DNA of 64,000 bases. Source: Blumeriella jaapii. Taxonomy: Eukaryota; Ascomycota; Leotiomycetes; Helotiales; Drepanopezizaceae. The position numbers and the translations under genes are program-made. The stretch is from assembly GCA_009599575.1 (NCBI GenBank), contig VWND01000012.1, positions 868,001 to 932,000 of the forward strand. Reading direction: 5' to 3'. Shown here piece after piece: positions 56,580 to 64,000 of the stretch. Each line of letters opens with the position of its first letter. Position 1 is the first letter of the stretch. Below the pieces are notes generated by a model. The model was not told where the DNA came from. It was given only the letters and a program-made list of their open reading frames with translations, and searched no databases.

Positions 56580-59330
56580 TTTTTTTTTATCGGTTAAATT
56601 AATTGCGATATTATAAATTTTTTTCTGGTTTTTTTTTAATTTAAAATCGTTTTTTTTTCGAATAATTTTAATTTTTTTGTTTTTTTTTAATATAAAAATT
56701 TGTTTATTAATAATTTTATCGAATTTTCTTTTTGTATTAAATAAGTCGCTGAATTTTAATTTAATTTTTTGTTTTATAATTTTTTTAATAATTTTGTCGA
56801 CGGCTTCGGAGCTAATATATTTGTCGATTTATTTTTCGCTTCGTATTAATAATAAGCGCTTAAAAGCTGGTATTTTTTAAATAATTTAAACCGAAATATC
56901 GGTGTCGATATTTTTTATATCGTCGTTAATTTTTTTTATTATAAGCGTTTTTTTAATAATTTTATCGGTTTTTTTTCGAATTTCAAAATTTTTTTTTTTT
57001 TCGATTCTAACGTTTTTTTTTTATACTAATTGGTTTAGCGAATAAAACAAAAGCATTTTGCTTTTTTGTGATTCGCTGGCTTAATTATGCAATTATAATA
57101 TTTGCAAATGCGATAATTGTATTAATAATATATATATTTGTTTTTTATTTATATATTTAAATTTTACTTACGTTTAAAATAAAAGTTTTTTTTTTAATTA
57201 ATACGCTTTCTGAAATGTTTTTTTTTTATTAATAAAAATCGTTTTTGTATTTTTTTTGTTTTCCAAACAATCGTTTTATTTCGTATTTTTTATTTTTAAG
57301 CGAATAATATTTAATTAGCTTTGATTTTCAGCTTTGTTAAAAAAGCTTATTTCCGTTTTTACCGGTCCGAGGCAAATCGCTTCGTATTTGTTAATATAAT
57401 AAATATTATTATTTATACAGAAATTAAATGTTTTGCATTTTAAGCGAATATAAGATTTTTCGCAATAAATTTTTTTATTATTACAAAATTTATATTTAGG
57501 GCTACGAAGTCTTTTTTAATAATTATTTTTATTATTTTAATAGCCGCGATTTTGGTTTCTGCGTTAATTTTCTTTTTTTTTTTAATAATCGTTATTATAA
57601 TTAATATTTCGCTAATTCTGATCGCTAATACGAAAAGGTTGCTATTAAACAGCTATTATTTTTACGATAGCTTAGCGAAACTAATCGCTTCGCGTATTTT
57701 AAAAAAAATAATTATTATAAAAGTTATTTTAATCGTTTTTATATTCGAATTAACGTAAAAAAGTTTTTTCTGCTATTGTATAAGTTTTTCGATTTTGTTT
57801 TAAAATTTTTGAATTTTAATATCGGTAAATTTTAATACGAAAATTTCGATATTTTTGTTAAGCTTTTCCAAGCTAATAAATTTTGCAAAACGATTAAATA
57901 ATATATTAATTGATTATTTTTTAGCGATTTCGATAATTTTTAATAGTTAGGCATGTTTTTGTATTAAAGCTTCTACGTTTTTTTTATAAATAGAAAAAAA
58001 AGATTTTTTTTGATTTATAGCTTCGATAATACATTCGTTTTAGTTTTATTTAAAAACGAATTTTATAAATTTGAGTTATTAATCGAAAGTTTCAAGGTTT
58101 TGTTTATTAATTTTAAAATGCTTAATAGTTTTGTTGCGAATGCTAATTGAAAAGCTAAGTAAAAACAATCTTTTTTGCTTAATTTCGCTTAAAACCTTTT
58201 TATTAACAAAAACGTTAAAAACCTTCGTATAAATACGATAATAAATCTTAAGTTTTTTGATTTAGCGAATTATTATAACAAACTGTTTAAAAAAAGCGAT
58301 AATATCGCGAATTTGCTAGCGATCGTAGTTTCGGAATTTCGATTTTAAAATTTTAATTAGCTTACGCCAGTTTCGAGCCTTAATAGCTTTTTATTTATTT
58401 ATCGATTTAATAATATCTTTGATAGTTAGGTTATAATAGCGAGAAAGTTTATCGAATATTTCAGTTTTAAAAACTTCGAAATTTTTATAAGTTTTTTTAT
58501 ATTTTTTAATAAAATCGGTAATATTGGCGCTATTAAATAAAAGTGTATTAAAGGAGCTAAAAAAAAAGCATGCGGCTTCGCATAAGAAAACGAAAAGCGT
58601 CGTTGTTTATAATATTAGCGAAAATATTGATAAAATTTAAATTAAACGAATAAATGTTTTTTAAAGTTGCAGATTAAAAGTTTTTAGTATAAAAGAAATC
58701 GTTTTTAATAAAAAAGCTATTAAAAAAGTTTTTGTGTTTTTTAAAAAAATTAAATAAAATAAAATTGCGTTCAGATATTTAAGTAATATATTGAAAAATT
58801 TGTTTTTTAGTAAATTAATTGAATTAATATAATATTGCTATATAATCTACGGTTTCGATATTTCGTAGTTTAGGCCAATGTACGTATAACCATTTTTTTA
58901 TTATTTTTAATAAAAAGCCGCAAATTGTAATTGCTATAATCACAAAGCGTAAGATCAGAAGGTTAAGTTTTCGCTAAGCGTTTGATTAAAAAAGATTTAA
59001 TTTAAAAAAGCCGAGCGCAGCGGTCGAAGCGTACAAATTAATATTCGATTTGTTATTTTTAAATAAAAAAGCGATTTTCGCGTTTTAAATTTCGCATAAT
59101 TCAGAATTGCTTAATCGTGATTTTAAACGTTTTTGAAATATATTATATTTTTGTAATTTAATAATTGTGCGCAAAATAAAAAAAGCTATTAAAAGTTTTT
59201 TATATAATATAGCTGCGAATAATATTATATAAAAAATCTTTTAAGCCGTAATGGCGGAATATCGAAATCGACTTTAATTGCGAATTTAAAAAATATATCG
59301 GCGAATATATAAAAACGAAATACCGAAGTT
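56580..59330 (-). pseudogene. Family C gag, copy C2
   Basis: Minus-strand remnant colinear with C3 gag. The NITDF block lies near 58500-58530. The Cys/His cluster near 57060-57110 reads CKYYNCIIKPANHKKAKCFC, a possible zinc knuckle remnant. Plus-strand ORFs at 56677-56880 and 57552-57758 are antisense. Confidence 0.6.
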
Positions 59331-59354
59331 TAAATTTTTGCGTAAATTACTAAA

Positions 59355-59621
59355 TGTAAAAGTAGGTAAGAAAACCAAACTGATACGGCTATATATCGGT
59401 GGATAAAATAATTTAGGGAATTTTTAAAAAAAGCTGAAAAAAGAAAAAGAAAAATAAGTAAAAGTATAAATTGAAATGCGTATTTATAATATTATCTAAA
59501 AAAGTGTTTTACTTTTATATTTGTTGAAAATAGTCAGTAGCAAAGGGTTTCGGAGAAATCCATGCTTTAATCATAGCTAAAACTATTAATTTTTATTAAT
59601 ACAAAGTATTACCGTTTTATA
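59355..59621 (-). repeat. C2 5' LTR (right)
   Basis: 267 bp, TGTAAAAGTAGG to CCGTTTTATA, preceded by GCGTAAATTACTAAA (mutated primer-binding region on the minus strand) and followed by the TTAT duplication at 59622-59625. Confidence 0.9.
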
Positions 59622-59625
59622 TTAT

Positions 59626-60740
59626 TAATTAGCTTAAAAGCTGTAATTCGGCGTCGATTTCCGGCTGTTTTTATTTGCGATGCCGTTTTTGCTAACGACG
59701 CGAATAATTTTCTTTTTCGAATAAAAAAGGTTTCAGAAATATCGGCGCGTTTTTTTACGTTTTTTTGTTTTTATTTTTTTCGGAATCGTTTTTACAAATA
59801 TAATAAGTTTTTTGTATTCGAATAAGCGGTTATTTGCTATTACGCTTTTGGTTTCGTTTTTAATATCGTTTTCGATAGTTAAAAATAAAAATCGTCGAAT
59901 AGTTTTAGCTGTTTTAAAAGTATTAATTGCTACCGCGTATGTTTTTTCGAATTAAACGAAAATAATATTAGCTTTTTCGTTTTTTTCGTCGTTGTAGTTT
60001 TAAAATATCGAAATAATATCGTTTTTTTTTAATATAAAAATCTCGTATTTAACGACGCTTAGTTTTTTGCTTTAAAAAAAAATCAGATTTAAGATTTCGC
60101 AGCCGATTAAAATTTTTTTTAACGATTGTATAGCGTCGTCGATTAGTTTGCAAACAGCTGTAAAAAGGCTTGTAAACCTGCGGGCTTTTAGGTTATTAGC
60201 TTTTAAGGCTTGCGTTTTAAAAATATAAGCGTTTAATACCCAGACTTTTTTCTTCGTAAAAATAATAGTTTCGAAAAAGCGAGCGAAATGCCGGAATAAA
60301 ATAATATCGGTAATTTTGCTAAAAACGTATTTTTAAATATTTTTTTTTCGTTGATTTAACAAAAAGCGCAAAACTCGGTTTGTTATTTTTTTTTTGTTGT
60401 TTCGAGCTTTTTTTGCTTCGGCGAAAGCTTTTAAAGCGTTGTTGTAATTCAGCAGGAATTTGTCGTAATTAAAACTTTTACGAACGAATTCAGTTTTAAC
60501 GAATTTTTCGTAATCGAATAGAAATTCGTTAACGTTTTTAATTATTATATCGAATTGTTTTATAAATATTTTTACGAAAGGTGTTTATTAATTTAAAATA
60601 GCGGTATTATATATTTATTTAAATTCGAAGAAATTACGTATAATAATTCCGTTTTAAAATAAATTAAAAATAAATTTATTAAGTTTAACAACGCTTTGCT
60701 TAAAAAACGATATAATATCGATAGGTTTATTAATTAAAAA
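59626..60740 (-). pseudogene. Family C downstream ORF, copy C1, 5' portion
   Basis: Continuation of the C1 ORF past the C2 insertion, colinear with C2 50850-51960 and C3 9130-10200. No long open frame remains. Confidence 0.5.
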
Positions 60741-61225
60741 AATGTGTTGTATTTGTTAAAAATTAATTAAAAAAAAATATAAGAATTGTAAAATATTTGT
60801 ATTCAAAAGTCACGGAAATCCGTATGTTATTTTTTTAATAAATTATAGCTATTTAGGCAAGCATCCGTTCAAAACAACGAAAAAAGTAAACAGTGCAGAA
60901 AATAGCAAATAATAAAATGTATAAAAAATAGTTTTCGTAAAATATACGAGCAATATAAATATATCAGATATACGGCTTAAATTTATATAAAACTTTTGTT
61001 TTGATAAACAAAAGTATAATTAAATAAAGCAAAGTATAATAAGTGTTTTAAATAATATAAAAAAAAGTTTTAAAAATAAATAATATATATAAAACAAAAT
61101 AATTAAGTTGTATATAAATAAAGCAAAATAAAAACAGTAAAATAATATATAATAAAAAAGAAAATAATAAATAATAAAAATAATAAAACAGTTAATAAAC
61201 AATTTTGTATAAATTTTTTTTTCGA
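60740..61225. other. AT-rich spacer of family C, copy C1
   Basis: Same low-complexity tract as in the other C copies. The minus-strand ORF at 61020-61202 is a composition artefact. Confidence 0.55.
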
Positions 61226-61229
61226 TTAT

Positions 61230-62830
61230 AAATGGAATTACGATTTGAATTATATTTTCAGCAGCGGAGTTATCGTTCGGTTGTTTTCAGACTTTTTTAA
61301 AAAGTTTTTTTTTTTAAAAATATAATCGCTTTGATCGGAATCGTCGTCGGATTCGCTGAAATCGGAATCGCTGTTTAAATTAAAATTTAAAAAATAGATT
61401 TGCTAATTTTTTTTGTAAAATTGTTTTAATCGGTTAGCAGCGAACGTTTTTTTTAGTTTTGTTTTATCGAATTCCGTAAGCTTATAATAGTTTTTATTTA
61501 ATTCGGCTTCGTATATTTCGTAAGGTCCGAGCTATTTATAATTAAGTTTAATATCGGTTGATTTGTTAATAGCGCGTTAAACGTCGTAAACTAAAATCAA
61601 ATCTTTTTTTTTAATTAGCGTTTTTTTTAAACCTTTGGTTTTATTTCAGATTTTTTTAACCGCTTTTTTATATTTTTTTTTTTAAATTATTTTTTTTATA
61701 TTTATATCGCGGTAATTTAATTATTTAAATCTTATTGCTAATAAATTTGTTTTCGTTTTTATTTTAATTACGTTATAAAATTTTTATGTAAGCTATTTTG
61801 TTTCCAAAAATAATCGAGCGTTTCTGCCGTATTAAATGAAAAATAGAATTATTTTAATAAAAGCGTATATGCATATACGTATAGCAAAAAACATTTCCGA
61901 GAATTTCCGCGACCAACGCTTATAACCTTTTCGAATGGCTTTTGAAAAGCCGTCGAAAATATTTTTATAGTTTCGTTTAACGGATCCGTTATTTTTCGAA
62001 TTATAAACTGAAATTTAAATACGCTGAATGCCGTATTTTTTTATAAAAGTTTCGATAATTTTTTTGTTTTCGGATTTATTATCGACGTTTAATTTGCTAA
62101 ATAAATCGTATCGATATATAACGTTTTTTTAAAAAAAAGTCGCTATAACTTCGAAAATAGCGTTTCGAAAAAGTCGCTTTTCAAGCTATTTAAAAAGGTC
62201 GTCGATAACGAATACGAAGCATATATATTCGCGGTCGGTAATCGGTACGCGTATAACGTCGAAATTAATTTTCTTTTAAATTTTAAAAAACCACGTCGGA
62301 TATAATAAGTTTTTTTTTTCGGCTAAGCTTTCGTTTTTAGCAAAAAATGCAATTTTTAACGAAAACTTTACAATTTTCGAAGTATTTTTTTTATTAAAAA
62401 TCGTTTTTGATTCGGTAATAAATAGCTTCAGCTTTTTTATAAAATACTTTTTCGTAGGCTTTTTTTATAATTTAAAATTTGTTAGCTTTGTTATTTACTA
62501 CTAAGCGTTTTTAATATATATTATTTTTTATTTTATACAATTTTTTATCGGCTAAAATATAATCGAAAGCTTGGTTTTTAAATAATTTAAATTAATAATT
62601 TAGCACGCTAAATAATTTAAACAAAATAATTAAATAATATACGATTAAATAAAGGTTTTCGGTTTCGTAATTATCGATTAAAAGTTTATTTTCGTCGTTA
62701 ATCGGCTTATTCCGATCGTTTTCGATTAAATTTATTCGCGATATTAATCGAAATAATAACGCGAATGCTTTTTCGGCCCGAAAATTAATGTTTTTTATTC
62801 GCGATGCCAGCCGAAATAGCAACGCGAATT
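61230..62830 (-). pseudogene. Family C integrase region, copy C1
   Basis: Frame 62592-62822 matches the pre-integrase segment. The C-terminal ANRLKRF-type block lies near 61400-61450 and the acidic tail near 61330-61380. Interrupted. Confidence 0.66.
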
Positions 62831-62999
62831 GTTTCGGCTTTATAAAACTTAAGGCGCAAATAACGAAACAGCCGATTTCGTCAGCGATTTATTCGTCGAT
62901 ATTTTGTTCGTTTTGTTTAGCGAAATCAAACGAATAAAAACGTTTTTGTTTAAAAAGGTCGTTTGCCGCTATATTAATTATTTTTTTAATATGCTTAAT

Positions 63000-64000
63000 T
63001 TCGAAGTTTATAAATCGCATTTAAGCTATTTAATTAATAACGAACGCTTTTAGTAAATTATTGGCTTTTTTATTTAATTAATAAATAAAATCTTTTGCGT
63101 TTGTTTTTAAAATAAAATATACGCCGTATAATTCGCTTTTTATTTTTTATTGTTTTAAAAACGCTTCGATATTTTCGTTTAATAGTACCGTAGCGTATTT
63201 CAACGAAAAACCATAAGCCGTTTTCGAATCGTAAAAAATGCCGTTTTTTATTTTCGTCGATTTGTTGCAATACAGCTTTTTAACCGAAAATATTAGCGTC
63301 GACAATTAAAATAATTTTTTTTGCGTTTAAGCTATAATCGATTCGCATAAGCAATAAAGCCGATAAAAGGTCGTTTTTAAAAACTTTTATAACTTTGCTT
63401 TGTTTTTTTTTTTAAACGAAATCGACTTTTTTTTTTATTATAACGTAAATAAATACAGCTTTTTAAAAAAAGTTTTTAATTTAATTACGGTAGTAAATCA
63501 CAACGCTAATAAAAGCTTTAGCTTCGGTGATATTTTTATATTTTTTTTATTCGCAGATTTTTTTAATTTTTTTTCGTTAAAAATAGCGGCCAGCGCTGTT
63601 AGTTATATAACCGACGATATTTATTTCGGATATATAAAATTTTAATCGAAAGCTAATAATAGCTTTGGCTTTTTCGAAACAGATTATAATTTTGTCGATA
63701 TTTCAAATATGTTTTATTATATAACGTCGAATTTCAGCAAAAAAAATTTATTATTATAATATAATTTAAAGCTTTTTATTTCGACGTCGTTAACGTAAAG
63801 CAAAATAATATCGGAAATACAAATTATAAAAATTTTGTATACGATTTTTACGAATTATACGATTAAATTAATGGCTTTTATAAGCATTTTCGTTATACGC
63901 AGTAAACCGATCGGAATTTAAATTGCCGTTATATTTCGAAATCGTAAATTAAATATTAAATGGTCGTAATTTAAAAACAAATCGAAAAAAAAGCGATCGT
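63000..64000 (-). pseudogene. Family C RNase H and RT C-terminal part, copy C1 (cut by window edge)
   Basis: Frame 63070-63270 reads QQIDENKKRHFLRFENGLWFFVEIRYGTIKRKYRSVFKT, the RNase H segment of large ascomycete gypsy elements (RxENGLWxxxExRYxxxKRE). To its right are RT palm remnants. The plus-strand ORF at 63400-63645 is antisense. Confidence 0.7.

Larger units (their letters stand above)
41647..59621 (-). mobile_element. Family C Ty3/gypsy LTR retrotransposon, complete copy C2 (nested in C1)
   Basis: LTRs 41647-41913 and 59355-59621. TTAT duplicated at 41643-41646 and 59622-59625; C0 near 1642-1652 shows the single-copy site. Without the A7+S2 insertion it is about 11.3 kb, equal to C3. 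A family C copy thus inserted into the downstream ORF of another family C copy in the same orientation. Coding order is as in C3. Confidence 0.9.
39115..64000 (-). mobile_element. Family C Ty3/gypsy LTR retrotransposon, copy C1 (runs off right edge, split by C2)
   Basis: 3' LTR at 39115-39383, internal sequence to 41646, then the complete copy C2 (41647-59621), then 59622-64000. The right part covers the 5' portion of the downstream ORF, spacer, integrase and RNase H, and reaches RT at the window end. Four bases before the LTR are ATCG; the other TSD is outside. Confidence 0.88.

Noticed and set aside
1..64000. Mitochondrial or plastid origin because of extreme A+T content
   Set aside because: CpG is frequent, and the content is nuclear Ty3/gypsy elements with target duplications and a telomere tract.

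Overview
The whole window is a gene desert made of nested, decayed LTR retrotransposons; I found no host gene, tRNA, rRNA or CRISPR array. The sequence is very A+T rich, yet CpG (tcg, acg, gcg) stays common while CpA/TpG look replaced by TpA/TpA. Reading frames are littered with TAA/TAG stops where glutamine or tryptophan is expected. This is the pattern of repeat-induced point mutation (RIP), so the source is most likely a filamentous ascomycete. A short (CCCTAA)n tract fits the TTAGGG-type telomere of such fungi.

Three families explain nearly every base (names A, C and S are mine). Family C is an ~11.3 kb Ty3/gypsy element with ~267 bp LTRs (TGTAAAA...TTTTACA) and apparent 4-bp target duplications. 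It encodes gag, aspartic protease, RT-RNase H and integrase, then an AT-rich spacer and a further ~1,000-codon ORF of unknown function on the same strand. Family A is a ~6.4 kb Ty3/gypsy chromovirus with ~268 bp LTRs (TGTGACGA...TCGTCACA), 5-bp target duplications and a chromodomain after integrase. Family S is a 217-250 bp, GC-rich, non-coding LTR-like unit with the same terminal bases as the A LTR and a tandem GGGGCCAA-type array inside.

Layout. 1-6591 is copy C0 (minus strand, left end outside the window). It is interrupted by a complete copy C3 (6596-24514, TSD CGGA), which itself holds S1 (14148-14364, TSD GTTTG) and complete A1 (14590-21012, TSD CCGGC). C0 resumes at 24519 and stops at 25259 against an interstitial telomere repeat (25260-25282). 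To its right is a rearranged patchwork: A2 (minus, 5' half), A3 (plus fragment), C4 (plus, LTR plus 55 bp), A4 (minus, 3' part, split by complete A5 at 30971-37368, TSD AAAAT) and A6 (plus fragment). From 39115 to the window end lies C1 (minus), split by a complete C2 (41647-59621, TSD TTAT). C2 holds A7 (42418-48834) and S2 (48839-49088), which together share one TSD, GATAG.

All coding regions are inactive. The RT catalytic pair of family A reads YLNN instead of YLDD in all three complete copies, and the C-family motif reads VND where checked. The most notable points are the telomere-repeat junction between two broken elements, the A7+S2 composite sharing one target duplication, the S family itself, the unidentified downstream ORF of family C, and a likely self-priming site in family A.
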